Origin: a virus
DNA: 35,520 bases
Direction: 5' to 3' (one strand)
IMG/VR virus record: IMGVR_UViG_3300046533_000344
Location: 1 to 35,520 of that record
Part shown: positions 1-7,652 of the stretch, piece by piece
Layout: each line of letters opens with the position of its first letter
Numbering within the stretch: position 1 is the stretch's first letter
Made by a program: the position numbers and the translations under genes
The notes under the pieces: model-generated
What the model saw: only the letters and a program-made list of their open reading frames with translations
What the model was told of the DNA's origin: nothing
The model's database searches: none

Positions 1-190
1 CGTACTTGCCGGTCTTCTTGATGAGGCCCGCCTGCTCGGTGAACTGCTCGACCCGCCCGTTGACGTGGAGGATGGTCAGCCGGGCCTGCTCAGGCCCGAC
101 CCAGGTGACGCAGCTCGGCGCGGAGCGCTTGAGCGCCTCGCTGACCCGTTTCATCGCCCGGTCGTCTGGTGTGACCATGTGGACCCGCAC
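1..190 (-). CDS. hypothetical phage protein, C-terminus outside window
   Basis: Partial gene running off the left edge, read on the minus strand from a GTG at 188-190. A GGAG lies 8 bases upstream of that GTG, and the GTG sits just after the stop codon of the upstream glycosyltransferase gene. An ATG four codons in (176-178) is the alternative start. The visible 63 residues begin MRVHMVTPDDRAMKR and show no domain I recognise. They contain a short beta-rich stretch (PSCVTWVGPEQARLTILHVN). Position suggests a late or structural accessory gene; function unknown. Confidence 0.6.
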   Translation of the reverse strand, partial: MRVHMVTPDDRAMKRVSEALKRSAPSCVTWVGPEQARLTILHVNGRVEQFTEQAGLIKKTGKY

Positions 191-765
191 TACCCGATCT
201 CCGCGATAATGGCCGGGTTCCAGACCACGTTGCGCCGAGGCCAGGTCCAGGAATTCATAAAGTCGAAGTCGCCCTCGAACCGATGGCCGAACGTGCTCAG
301 CCGATCCGGGATGTTCGGGACCAGCATCATCGGCGTCCCGACGTTGCCGTTCCGTAGGTCCTGGTCGGCCCAGAGGACCCGCCCATCCGCCCGGTAGCGC
401 ATGCGGAACAGGACCGGGAACAGCCGCCGCCGCCCGATGAGGCCCGCGATGGCGTCCGCCTGGTGCGACCGATGGCCCTTGACGTAGGTGTCGTCGTCGT
501 CCATGAACGCCAGCCAGCCGCCCCTCGCCTGCGGGAGCGCCGCGTTGCGCTCGGTGTGGCCCCAGTCGCCCGCCGGAGGCTTCCCGCGCGCGAGGAGGAT
601 CTCATCGCCAGGCCAGAGGTCGATGGACGCCAGGGTCGCCGCCAGGCTCTCCCGGCCGGTCGTCGCGACGATGAAGCTGATGCTGGTCGACCGGAGCGCC
701 CGGTCGTCGGCCGTGATGCGCTCGACCACCACCTCGACGTCCTTGCCCTTCCGTGGCCCCTTCAT
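190..765 (-). CDS. glycosyltransferase family 2-like protein (191 aa)
   Basis: Probably transfers a sugar from a nucleotide-sugar donor. Residues about 25-60 form a GT-A type N-terminal strand-helix (SISFIVATTGRESLAATLAS), and the acidic metal-binding motif LAFMDDDDTY follows at about 85-94. A second motif, WADQDLRNGNVGTPMMLVPN, precedes an F/W-rich C-terminus. At 191 aa it is shorter than typical GT2 enzymes, so it is a minimal GT-A domain. Its ATG overlaps the stop of the membrane microprotein before it (ATGA), and beyond that lies a second glycosyltransferase, so the three genes look like one unit. It may decorate virion proteins or alter the host surface; the target is inferred, not seen. 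Confidence 0.7.
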   Translation of the reverse strand: MKGPRKGKDVEVVVERITADDRALRSTSISFIVATTGRESLAATLASIDLWPGDEILLARGKPPAGDWGHTERNAALPQARGGWLAFMDDDDTYVKGHRSHQADAIAGLIGRRRLFPVLFRMRYRADGRVLWADQDLRNGNVGTPMMLVPNIPDRLSTFGHRFEGDFDFMNSWTWPRRNVVWNPAIIAEIG

Positions 766-875
766 CGCGGCCCTCGGTAGACGACAAGGAGCAGGATGGC
801 CGTCGTGACCGCCACGGCAATCGCGCCAGCCGCCAGCACGTACTTGAGGACGACCAGCCCTGTTGCCAGCGTCAC
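762..875 (-). CDS. single-span membrane microprotein (37 aa)
   Basis: Short GTG-initiated frame lying exactly between two glycosyltransferase genes. Its GTG overlaps the TGA of the 405-aa enzyme (GTGA) and its TGA overlaps the ATG of the 191-aa enzyme (ATGA). The product is almost entirely one hydrophobic helix (VLAAGAIAVAVTTAILLLVV) ending in a basic tail YRGPR. The double stop-start overlap and the clean helix argue that it is translated. It could anchor the adjacent glycosyltransferases at the membrane, but this is inference from position. Confidence 0.6.
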   Translation of the reverse strand: MTLATGLVVLKYVLAAGAIAVAVTTAILLLVVYRGPR

Positions 876-2089
876 AGGTAGCCCAACCTCAATGACTTGC
901 GCTCCAGCGTGACCGCGACGCCCGGCTTGCCGTCGTGGTACGTGACCCAGAGCCGCTTCCGCTGGCCCGGATAGACAGGCCCGACGCCCAGGGCCTCGTT
1001 CGTGACCGTCAGGTCCAACCGAGCGCCATCTTTGACCGCCGCCCGGACCACGTCCGCGACGTCGACCGTCTCCGCCTCCGACACGCCGTACCGCGCCGAC
1101 AGGATGGTGAGGCCAGTAGGTTCTGGTGCTGCGCCGCCGGTAGGTTTTGCCGCCGACATCGCCGCCGCCGGAGTGTCGCCCAGGTAGCCGCGCGCGGCCC
1201 GGAACGCCTCGTCGAGGTCGGTCGGCCAGGATGGCACGCTTCCTGATTGCGCCGAGAACTTCTCAATCAGCCAGCGAAGGTCGTGAACCCGCCCGGCCCA
1301 CTGGTCGAGCATCCAGTGCCGAACACACCACGCCGAGCCGAGCTTCAGCTCCCGCTTGTCGATGAAGTAGCCGCGCCCATGTTGCGGCCCCTTATGGAGA
1401 TGCGCGTACCAGGTGCGCTTCGTGACCGCGACGTGTCCGCCGCCGAGCCACGTCTTGAGGCCCAGCTCCTGGAACTCCTGGATGAACGTCCCGTAGGTCG
1501 CCGGGTTGTCGTCCAGCCCGCCCAGCCAGTCGAAATGCCGCCGGTCCATCACCCAGCACGAACCCTGGCTCGACATCTCGTCGTCGACCTCGTACGCCGG
1601 GTTGCCCAGCCGCGCCTTGATGCGCTCGTTCCAGATGGTGCCGTGCAGCCCGCACTTCGGGTCGTTCGGCCGCGCAAACGGGTAGCTCAGGTAGTGGTAG
1701 TCGACGTCCAGCTTGCCGACATCCTGGATGGCCCAGGCGTCCGCATCGAGCCGCTTGCGCCGAGGAACCAGGATGCTGTGGTCGTCCGGGAGGTCCCGCT
1801 GAACCTGCTCGTCGAAGCCAGGCGCGACCATACAATGGGCGTCCAGCTTCATCAGCACGTCCGCCGAGGCCATCGCCACGCCGTCGTTAATCCCGGCCCG
1901 CATGCCGCCCGCTGTGCCTTTATGGAGGACCTTGACGCGCGGGTCGGCCGGGAGGGGCGTCTCCGGCCAGTAGCCGTCGAGGACGGCGATGACCTCGATG
2001 TCACCAGTAGCCTTCTCCAGCAGATCCTGGACGGTACGGCCGAGGAACTTCTCGCCGCGTGACGGGAGGATAATACTCAGCTTCGCCAT
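872..2089 (-). CDS. glycosyltransferase family 2 with DUF3395-like tail (405 aa)
   Basis: Nucleotide-sugar glycosyltransferase of the GT-A fold. The N-terminus (MAKLSIILPSRGEKFLGRTV) and the metal-binding LMKLDAHCMV at about residues 99-108 match GT2 enzymes. The middle holds a W/D-rich acceptor part (SQGSCWVMDRRHFDWLGG). The last 80 residues (TILSARYGVSEAETVDV, later VTNEALGVGPVYPGQRKRL) resemble the small beta domain found at the end of DUF3395-type proteins. That domain is thought to be a binding module, so this enzyme may carry its own targeting domain. The gene lies 28 bases after the virion-like gene at 2117-2521, and its stop overlaps the GTG of the membrane microprotein. Family assignment is confident for the N-terminus and tentative for the tail. 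Confidence 0.8.
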   Translation of the reverse strand: MAKLSIILPSRGEKFLGRTVQDLLEKATGDIEVIAVLDGYWPETPLPADPRVKVLHKGTAGGMRAGINDGVAMASADVLMKLDAHCMVAPGFDEQVQRDLPDDHSILVPRRKRLDADAWAIQDVGKLDVDYHYLSYPFARPNDPKCGLHGTIWNERIKARLGNPAYEVDDEMSSQGSCWVMDRRHFDWLGGLDDNPATYGTFIQEFQELGLKTWLGGGHVAVTKRTWYAHLHKGPQHGRGYFIDKRELKLGSAWCVRHWMLDQWAGRVHDLRWLIEKFSAQSGSVPSWPTDLDEAFRAARGYLGDTPAAAMSAAKPTGGAAPEPTGLTILSARYGVSEAETVDVADVVRAAVKDGARLDLTVTNEALGVGPVYPGQRKRLWVTYHDGKPGVAVTLERKSLRLGYL

Positions 2090-2116
2090 TGGCCCCGCTG
2101 GCGCGCTCCTGACCGG

Positions 2117-2521
2117 TTAGGGTTTGTTCTCGAAGCTGAAGGTCGGTGTGACCTTGACCTCGTCGTCTGTGTGCGCGATGTTGTACGGCCCATCGTCGAA
2201 CCGCTCGACCCAGACCAGGTCGCCCGCCGCCGACGTGACGTAGTAGCCGTAGGCCGGTCCAGCCGCCCCGGTGAACAGGAAGCTCTGCCGCGCGTAGGTC
2301 GCCAGGCTCGGCTCGCCGACCGCGACGCCCCACGCGCCAGCCGGGAGCGTCTTCGCCGCGTAGCCGCCGCCCGCCATCTCGACCAGGTTATCCAGCCGCG
2401 TCGCGACCGACGGTGTGTAGTCGTTGGCGTACAGGTGCAGCGTGAACGGCGAGAGGCTCGACGTGTTCAAGATGGCGTTGAGGATGTCGGCCGATGCCGC
2501 CGACGGAATAACCAGCGTCAT
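2117..2521 (-). CDS. virion-associated type hypothetical protein (134 aa)
   Basis: Small protein whose ATG overlaps the portal stop (ATGA). The N-terminus, with AASADILNAILNTSSLSPF followed by TLHLYANDYTPSV, has the pattern of a widespread phage family that starts with a helix and then a 'LKLYKNDYTP' strand. These proteins sit in structural modules. The rest is beta-rich (YARQSFLFTGAAGPAYGYYV) and acidic near the C-terminus. Function is unknown; a decoration, tail or adaptor role is inferred from the neighbouring portal and the fold pattern. Confidence 0.65.
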   Translation of the reverse strand: MTLVIPSAASADILNAILNTSSLSPFTLHLYANDYTPSVATRLDNLVEMAGGGYAAKTLPAGAWGVAVGEPSLATYARQSFLFTGAAGPAYGYYVTSAAGDLVWVERFDDGPYNIAHTDDEVKVTPTFSFENKP

Positions 2522-4914
2522 ACGGCCTCGTCCTTATCTGTGTGAATCTTCGCAATCAGCCCGCGCTCGTCCCGCTCGACGGTCTGGGTTACCCGACCTG
2601 CCGTGAGCTGCTTGGGTGCCTTCGGCGCTTCGACGGTGATGTGAATCTCCGGCAGGCCCTTCGACATCTGCCGCCTCAGCTCCGCCTTGACGGCCCGCTC
2701 TTGGGTACGGAAGGCCGATCCCAGCTTGGTCTTCAGAAGCCGGACGTACGCCATCCGCTCGGCGTCCAGGGCCTTCCAGCGCGACTTCCGAAGCATCCCC
2801 GCCAGCTCGCCGCCCGCCTCGTCGCCGCCGCCGCGCGCGAGAGGCGTGATGACCGTGCAGCGACAGTTACAGTCGTCCTCTGGCCCGCCCATCTCGCCAG
2901 GGTACGGCCCGCTGTTCCCGGAGGTCTCAGACTCGAAGTCATCGTCGACCGCCTGGACCTGGCCGTCCATCTCGACATGGCTGGCCGACTCGGTATTCCG
3001 AACCCTGTCATCTTGAGTGGACAACCACTCTTTTTCCTCGAATCCTGCTTGCGACATGCCCTCCAGCGCCCCGAAGTTGGAGGACCGGGTGATCTCGGTC
3101 GTCGCAATCAGGTCGGCCCGGAACTCGTCCGCCAGGTCGAAGACCTCGGTGATCCGGTCCGAGATGTCGTCGAAGGTCTCGCCCTCCTCCAGGCCGTCAG
3201 CGATAGCGTTGGCGATGTCTTCCTTGGTCGACTCGTTGATCATGCCGGTGACGCGGTCCGCGCCCCAGCTCCGCATGTGGTTGATGACGTTCGGGTCGGA
3301 CAGGTCGAACGGGTTCTCAATGGCCGCGTCGGTCAGGACTTGCTGCCCGAAGTGGCCGATGACCGACCGGATGACCGGACGCCCGGCCCGGATGATGACC
3401 TGCGCGTCGGCCGCGTTGGCGATCTCGTGCGGGTCCGGCCCATCCGCTTTCTCACGCGCGCGTGAGACTTTCGCGACCCGACCCTTGAGCCGCTTCGGCG
3501 GAACTGCGTCGCCACTGGTCGTCGCCGCAGGCGGGAGCGCGGAGTCCGGCTCAGGCTGAGGCGTGCCAGGGTCCGGCTTCGGGTTGAACGCCTCGGCCGT
3601 GAACGACGTGACCGGCGTCAGGTTGAACGGGACCATGTGAACCTTGCCCCGGTTGTTCGGGAGAGGCTCACGCCCAGCGAAGCCGCGCCACTCGTCCAGG
3701 TCGAACGCTTCCGGCTTGGCCTGCCAGACCTTGAGGATGAACTCGCGGTCCTCCTGGACCGGGTTCACGTAGTCGATGACCAGGCGCTCGTCGAACAACG
3801 GCATCAGGGTCTCCTGCATCTGCGCCCGGAGGAACTCCGCGCGAGGCACAATGACCCTGGACTGGTAGATGAAGTCGGCCGACTCGATGGTCGACCGGTT
3901 GCTGTTCTCGATGACGCCCGCGATCTCTGGCGGGATGCCCAGCGTTTGCAGGATGTTATCCCGCTGTTGCTTGCGAATCTCGCCGAACTGTTGCTGCTCG
4001 AAGCTGGGACTGAGCTGGTGGACGTCGACCTTCGCGCCGAGGAAGGCAGGCATCCAGCCCGCGCCGACCCGCTGGAACTTCGACAGCCACTTCTCCTCGA
4101 CCCGCTGCAGCTCCGACAAGCCGAGGCCCAGGCCCGCGATAAGGACCGGCGGAACCGCCCGATTACGGAAGAAATCCTTGATGTACTTGGCCGCGTATTC
4201 GTCCGTCTCCAGCTCGTCGGCGAGGACCTGGGCGATGCCAGTGCCACGGCTGAACGGGTTGGCGGGCGACGGATGGTACGCCCAGAACATGTTCGGTTTC
4301 GGCACGTCCCATGTGCCGCCAGGCCCGACGATGCGGTAGAAGCCGCCGGTCGAGGCCGGGAGCGCCGTAATCCAGGTCGGCGGAATCGGGAGCGCCTTGA
4401 CCGGCATCCGGTACTGGTTCAGCTCCAGCAGCCAGGAGGTCTCGCCAACCAGGTCCAGATGGGTCTGGGCGAGCTGCATCGAGACCAGGCCAGGGAAGTA
4501 CTCGTTCCCGGCCGTCAGGAGGTCGATGACCGGATGGTTGGGTAACTCGCGCAGCTTGCCAGCTTTGATGTACTGGCTCATCAGCTCGGCGCGAACCTTG
4601 CTTGATGCGCGCTGCAGCCGCTTGTCGCGGAACGCCTTGCCAGGCTGGAGCGAGGTACCCGGATCTAGGGTAGGCACGTAAACGTGCCAGGTGAGGCCCG
4701 CGACATCCTCAGAGATTTTCTGGAGGAAGGACCGGAGCCAGGGCATCGTGTCGTACGCCCGGAGCATGCCGTCCGTGCCGAGGCGCGGAGCCGTCGACCA
4801 GGACGGCCAGACGGAGCCGCCGATGCCGCCTGTCCCAGCGAAGATCTTGGACGCCGCGCTGCTCACCAGCGACGCAGCTCGACCGAGGATGGACGGAGTG
4901 TTTCGCCTGGACAA
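2518..4914 (-). CDS. portal protein fused to MuF/SPP1 gp7-type head morphogenesis domain (798 aa)
   Basis: Portal proteins form the dodecameric ring through which DNA enters the capsid; MuF-type proteins are minor head proteins. Here both are on one chain. Residues about 1-430 have portal features (MPWLRSFLQKISEDVAGLTW, TGIAQVLADELETDEYAAKY, QTLGIPPEIAGVIENSNRST). A Pro-rich, charged linker follows at about 440-490. The C-terminal part carries the F-domain signature: ATTEITRSSNFGALEG, EWLSTQDDRVRN, then CNCRCTVITPLA. The start is TTG at 4912-4914, preceded by AAGG five bases upstream. Both lie inside a perfect hairpin. An internal ATG near residue 49 would remove part of the N-terminus and is less likely. 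The stop overlaps the next ATG. Confidence 0.88.
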   Translation of the reverse strand: MSRRNTPSILGRAASLVSSAASKIFAGTGGIGGSVWPSWSTAPRLGTDGMLRAYDTMPWLRSFLQKISEDVAGLTWHVYVPTLDPGTSLQPGKAFRDKRLQRASSKVRAELMSQYIKAGKLRELPNHPVIDLLTAGNEYFPGLVSMQLAQTHLDLVGETSWLLELNQYRMPVKALPIPPTWITALPASTGGFYRIVGPGGTWDVPKPNMFWAYHPSPANPFSRGTGIAQVLADELETDEYAAKYIKDFFRNRAVPPVLIAGLGLGLSELQRVEEKWLSKFQRVGAGWMPAFLGAKVDVHQLSPSFEQQQFGEIRKQQRDNILQTLGIPPEIAGVIENSNRSTIESADFIYQSRVIVPRAEFLRAQMQETLMPLFDERLVIDYVNPVQEDREFILKVWQAKPEAFDLDEWRGFAGREPLPNNRGKVHMVPFNLTPVTSFTAEAFNPKPDPGTPQPEPDSALPPAATTSGDAVPPKRLKGRVAKVSRAREKADGPDPHEIANAADAQVIIRAGRPVIRSVIGHFGQQVLTDAAIENPFDLSDPNVINHMRSWGADRVTGMINESTKEDIANAIADGLEEGETFDDISDRITEVFDLADEFRADLIATTEITRSSNFGALEGMSQAGFEEKEWLSTQDDRVRNTESASHVEMDGQVQAVDDDFESETSGNSGPYPGEMGGPEDDCNCRCTVITPLARGGGDEAGGELAGMLRKSRWKALDAERMAYVRLLKTKLGSAFRTQERAVKAELRRQMSKGLPEIHITVEAPKAPKQLTAGRVTQTVERDERGLIAKIHTDKDEAV

Positions 4915-4929
4915 TTGGGCCTTGTCCAG
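4907..4929 (-). promoter_or_regulatory. hairpin covering the portal SD and TTG start
   Basis: Positions 4907-4914 and 4922-4929 are perfect 8-base inverted repeats (CTGGACAA / TTGTCCAG on the minus strand) around a 7-base loop. The TTG start (4912-4914) is in the downstream arm and the AAGG ribosome-binding sequence (4920-4923) straddles the upstream arm and the loop. Folding would hide both, which suggests translational down-tuning of the portal. The pairing is visible; regulation is inferred. Confidence 0.5.
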
Positions 4930-4941
4930 TTTTATGACGAG

Positions 4942-5157
4942 CTACTCTGAATTGCTAGAGGGTCGGGTCCGAGGGACGCGAACTTCCCGAACGTCGCCGC
5001 GATACGGGTCGGACGACCACTCCTCAATCGGCGGACAGGGACACTCGAAGACGTGCATGCGGTGGACGGTACAGAGGAACTCGCCACAGCCTTGAGGACA
5101 CCGAACCCATGCAGGCATGGTTCTTGCCTTGGGAACAGTTCTTGCCTGGCGCGTCAC
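4942..5157 (-). CDS. small Cys-rich zinc-binding type protein (71 aa)
   Basis: GTG-started gene overlapping the upstream stop (GTGA), with AAGGA about 10 bases upstream. An internal ATG at codon 14 (MPAWVRCPQGCG) is an alternative start. The core CPQGCGEFLCTVHRMHVFECPC has Cys and His spacing of a metal-binding knuckle. The C-terminus is charged. Function unknown; it precedes the portal gene by 27 bases. Confidence 0.6.
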   Translation of the reverse strand: MTRQARTVPKARTMPAWVRCPQGCGEFLCTVHRMHVFECPCPPIEEWSSDPYRGDVREVRVPRTRPSSNSE

Positions 5158-5312
5158 AGACGCCGGTCCTTCAGGTAGGCCAGGCCGGTCCAGACCGCCA
5201 GGCCGAGGAAGATCGCCCGGCCTGGCGTGCCAGGGATGAAGACAAACGACAGCGCCACGAACGCACCACTCATCAGCCCGCCGAGCATGTTAGGCTCCAT
5301 TCCAAACGACAT
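5154..5312 (-). CDS. two-span small membrane protein (52 aa)
   Basis: The start is taken as the ATG at 5310-5312 (MSFGMEPN) because AGGAG lies five bases upstream. Two short hydrophobic segments follow (LMSGAFVALSFVFIPG and AIFLGLAVWTGLAYL) with a PGTPGR turn between and a basic end KDRRL, giving a hairpin topology. It overlaps the upstream Cys-rich gene by 23 bases and its stop overlaps the next GTG. Holin-like size, but nothing more specific supports lysis. Confidence 0.6.
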   Translation of the reverse strand: MSFGMEPNMLGGLMSGAFVALSFVFIPGTPGRAIFLGLAVWTGLAYLKDRRL

Positions 5313-5541
5313 CGAACTCCTGGCCCTCGACGACGACCGGGATGGCTGGCCGAGGCTGGAGGCGCTCGTCTGGGATTTTGTTCCTGGCGATCTGCTCCTC
5401 GGCCCGGCGGACCTGGTCGCGCTCACGCTCGAAGACCGACTGCTCGAACAGGCCCAGCCGCGTCGCGCAGCGCCGACAGTGACCGCGCGTCTGAACCCAT
5501 CGAACCTGGCATGCCTTACACATCTGCGTCTTGAAGCTCAT
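5290..5541 (-). CDS. zinc-finger protein with charged helix (83 aa)
   Basis: The ATG at 5539-5541 overlaps the stop of the DUF3310 gene (ATGA). The N-terminus CKACQVRWVQTRGHCRRCA gives two CxxC pairs, a compact zinc ribbon. A long charged helix follows (FEQSVFERERDQVRRAEEQI), then a Pro-rich C-terminus ending EFDVVWNGA. Likely nucleic-acid or protein binding. No specific family recognised. Confidence 0.65.
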   Translation of the reverse strand: MSFKTQMCKACQVRWVQTRGHCRRCATRLGLFEQSVFERERDQVRRAEEQIARNKIPDERLQPRPAIPVVVEGQEFDVVWNGA

Positions 5542-5906
5542 CGCGACCTCCGCTCGATCTCGCGCTGGCAGTACCAGAGCGCCTTCTTCAGGTCCTCCAG
5601 CTCGTGGCCCTTCTCGTCCGCACGCCACAGGTACTTGATCGCGTTGCCGACGTTGAAGTTGAAATGCTCGACGATGGTGATGCACTCGACGCCGGACGGG
5701 TGCGCGTTGTAGTGCTTCGGATGGTTGACCGTCTCCTTCGGCGGAAGGACGCCAGCTATCGACTTGTCAATCGCGCGCGACTGCCGCCGACGCATGGCCA
5801 TCAGCACCGACGCCGGGTCGCCCGCGCAGTTCCCGCAGATGTCGCCGACCATGATCGGCAGCTCGCAGACGATACACACGTTCGGACTCACTGAGGTCTC
5901 CGCCAT
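5538..5906 (-). CDS. DUF3310 (SaV-like) protein with N-terminal zinc knuckle (122 aa)
   Basis: The C-terminal half is a clear DUF3310 domain: VNHPKHYNAHPSGVECITIV, FNVGNAIKYLWRADEKG and LEDLKKALWYCQREIER. This domain is common in phages and occurs in the nucleotide kinase gp1.7 of T7, but alone it has no proven reaction. The N-terminal 35 residues hold CIVCELP and CGNCAG, a separate zinc-binding knuckle that is not part of the usual domain. The start is well supported by the cassette GGAGACGACGATG. A role in nucleotide metabolism or early takeover is possible and is inferred only from relatives. Confidence 0.85.
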   Translation of the reverse strand: MAETSVSPNVCIVCELPIMVGDICGNCAGDPASVLMAMRRRQSRAIDKSIAGVLPPKETVNHPKHYNAHPSGVECITIVEHFNFNVGNAIKYLWRADEKGHELEDLKKALWYCQREIERRSR

Positions 5907-5915
5907 CGTCGTCTC

Positions 5916-6077
5916 CTAGTGTTTGTAGAGGAATGTCACCGTGGCCGTGATGCAGAGCGCCGAGGCCCAGTAGCAGGCGTCGGCCAGGGAGCGCGCCCAG
6001 GTCCATCGGATGATGTTCGCCGCGTACAGGACCATAATTATAAAATTAAACATGCGAGGGTCAGACAGCCAGCGCAT
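5916..6077 (-). CDS. small membrane protein (53 aa)
   Basis: Start chosen at ATG 6075-6077 (MRWLSDPRMF), preceded by GGGGGACCGGAG, because longer frames run far into the HNH gene. Two hydrophobic stretches (FNFIIMVLYAANIIRW and ACYWASALCITATVTFLY) predict a helical hairpin. It overlaps the HNH gene end by 17 bases. Function unknown. Confidence 0.6.
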   Translation of the reverse strand: MRWLSDPRMFNFIIMVLYAANIIRWTWARSLADACYWASALCITATVTFLYKH

Positions 6078-6504
6078 CTCCGGTCCCCCACGTCCTGACC
6101 GCGTGACAATTCGCACAGACTAAATCGCACTTGGCGATCTCGGTCATCATCAATCTCACGCTCATAGTGCCGGTCACGGCACGGCCGATCTGAAACTTCT
6201 TCTTCGCTGGCTCGCGGTGGTCGAAGTGCATGGCTGCTGGAGCAAACGACCCGCCGCAATCGCTACATGCCTCGGCCTTCAGTTGGCGCACGATACGCTT
6301 CTTAATCGTGGAGACTCGTAATCGCGCCCTGCGAACGGAAGCGCGGTATCGTTCTGGATCTTTCCGCCGCCGCTCCTTCATGTCTTCTGCAAGGCACGGC
6401 TTACACCATCGGTGGAGGCCGTCTTTCGATTTGGCCGATTTGCAGTAGTCGCTGAGAGGTCTATCCGTGCGACACCTGATGCAGTTCTTCGTTCCGGCTC
6501 TCAA
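6061..6504 (-). CDS. HNH endonuclease with N-terminal zinc ribbon (147 aa)
   Basis: Phage HNH nuclease. The TTG at 6502-6504 is the likely start: it overlaps the upstream TGA (TTGA) and has GAGG seven bases upstream. The N-terminal CIRCRTDRPLSDYCKSAKS and WCKPCLAED form the zinc ribbon usual in such proteins. A basic helix follows (KERRRKDPERYRASVRRARL). The HNH core is CSDCGG, then AMHFDHREPAKK, then LVCANCHAVRTW at the C-terminus. These enzymes act as homing endonucleases or, next to terminase, in packaging. This one sits in a small-gene region 5 kb downstream of the terminase, so homing or recombination is more likely. Confidence 0.85.
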   Translation of the reverse strand: MRAGTKNCIRCRTDRPLSDYCKSAKSKDGLHRWCKPCLAEDMKERRRKDPERYRASVRRARLRVSTIKKRIVRQLKAEACSDCGGSFAPAAMHFDHREPAKKKFQIGRAVTGTMSVRLMMTEIAKCDLVCANCHAVRTWGTGDALAV

Positions 6505-6782
6505 TGGTCGCCTCGCAGCCCAGCCAAGATCGTCGGTGACGCCGCCTCGATGGAGTACTGGCCGACGGCCCGCTGGACGATGATGCCCTTCCCGGCGAAC
6601 CACGCGCGCGGTTGCGCCGCGCCCGGCCGGTAGACGCTGGTGACCGGCACGTTCAGCACAACTTCCGTCGCCGCGATACAGGCGTCCGACAGGTGAATCG
6701 TCCAGACCTCGCGCAGCCCGCGCCGCATGTTGTTCTGGTTGAAGTGGAGCCGGAACTTCCGCGCCTTCATCGACAGCGCCAT
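6501..6782 (-). CDS. hypothetical protein (93 aa)
   Basis: ATG at 6780-6782 overlaps the upstream TGA (ATGA). The product MALSMKARKFRLHFNQNNMR is basic at its start. The middle (WTIHLSDACIAATEVVLNVP) and GKGIIVQRAVGQYSIEAASP are beta-rich. It resembles small phage proteins of unknown role that precede homing nucleases. No catalytic motif seen. Confidence 0.6.
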   Translation of the reverse strand: MALSMKARKFRLHFNQNNMRRGLREVWTIHLSDACIAATEVVLNVPVTSVYRPGAAQPRAWFAGKGIIVQRAVGQYSIEAASPTILAGLRGDH

Positions 6783-6964
6783 CAGTCGCCCTTCCGCGCG
6801 ACGATGGTCTGCGTGTGCTCCAGACCGCAGCCTGAGCAGACCAGGTACAGGTACGAATGTACGTGAGGCGGAGCCGGGCTGATGATCTTGACGATGAACA
6901 GCTCGCTGCACTTCGGACACACGATGTCCATCACGAGATGCGTATCTGGCATCGGACGCCGCAT
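6782..6964 (-). CDS. zinc-ribbon microprotein (56-60 aa)
   Basis: Two CxxC pairs (CPKCSELF and CSGCGLEH) flank a beta hairpin, which is a minimal zinc ribbon. The start is uncertain: ATG at 6964 has GGAAGG too close, ATG at 6952 (MPDTHLV) has it 13 bases away, and ATG at 6931 overlaps the upstream stop (TGATG). The stop overlaps the next ATG. Function unknown. Confidence 0.6.
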   Translation of the reverse strand: MRRPMPDTHLVMDIVCPKCSELFIVKIISPAPPHVHSYLYLVCSGCGLEHTQTIVARKGD

Positions 6965-7437
6965 GCCTTCCCGGATTCCTTGTCCATCACGATGGCCGAC
7001 TGCTGCGACATCGCGATGTCCGCCAGGCGAACCTCAATCTCGCTCGGCCTCCAGCCCTTCGTCGCGTCATCAGGCTTGACGCCGTACATCAGCTCCTGGG
7101 CCGACTCGCCAGGCTTCAGCGTCTTGTCGAGGCTCTCCCGCATCTGCGCCAGGACGATGTCGAGCCTAGCCGTGATGTCGCCCAGCGTATCAGAGCCGAG
7201 GTTGATCGGGACAGGCGTGTAGCCCGCGTCCTCGACGGCCTGTGCCAGCTCCGCGTCAGCGTCCGCCTCGGCCAGCTTCGTCGCCGCCAGCGCGGTCCGC
7301 GCGTCCGAGTAGCCCTCGTCGAATCGCTTCCTGAACGCCCGCCGGAACGCGCCGACGAAGATCCTGACCCAGAGGACGCCCGCGACCAGCAGCCCGCCGA
7401 CCACCATCCCGCCGATGAGGAACAGCAGCGGAATCAT
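6931..7437 (-). CDS. membrane-anchored hypothetical protein (168 aa)
   Basis: An N-terminal hydrophobic anchor (LFLIGGMVVGGLLVAGVLW) is followed by a basic, helical stretch (AFRRAFRKRFDEGYSDAR) and then an acidic, mostly helical body facing the cytoplasm. ATG at 7435-7437 overlaps the stop of the HTH gene (TGATG). The helical part (ITARLDIVLAQMRESLDKTL) could form a coiled coil. A membrane-bound assembly or exclusion factor is possible; no family recognised. Confidence 0.6.
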   Translation of the reverse strand: MIPLLFLIGGMVVGGLLVAGVLWVRIFVGAFRRAFRKRFDEGYSDARTALAATKLAEADADAELAQAVEDAGYTPVPINLGSDTLGDITARLDIVLAQMRESLDKTLKPGESAQELMYGVKPDDATKGWRPSEIEVRLADIAMSQQSAIVMDKESGKACGVRCQIRIS

Positions 7438-7652
7438 CAGTTGACCAGAGGAAGAACGCCGCTCTTGAACAGGTACGACCGGAGGTTGCGCCAGGGAATC
7501 TTGTAGCAGCGCCCCACATAGACGCCGCGAATGTCGCCAGCCTTGATGAGTTCTCGGACGGTCTTCCCGGAGATGCCAATCAGCTCGACCGCGTGCCGCG
7601 TGCCGAGCGTTGGACCGTCTTCTTTGTGCTGCATGTCGTGGAGCGTCGGCAT
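7437..7652 (-). CDS. excisionase/MerR-like helix-turn-helix protein (71 aa)
   Basis: DNA-binding protein of the HTH_17/excisionase type. The helix-turn-helix and wing read AVELIGISGKTVRELIKAGD and VYVGRCYKIPWRNLRSYLF, the usual 'SxxTVRxLIKxGxIxGxxxGxxxxIPxxxLxxYL' pattern. The start is ATG 7650-7652, overlapping the stop of a 24-aa frame (TGATG). A longer upstream frame is Ser-rich shadow sequence. Such proteins act as Xis factors or small transcription regulators. With no integrase in view, a regulator role is as likely as excision. Confidence 0.75.
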   Translation of the reverse strand: MPTLHDMQHKEDGPTLGTRHAVELIGISGKTVRELIKAGDIRGVYVGRCYKIPWRNLRSYLFKSGVLPLVN

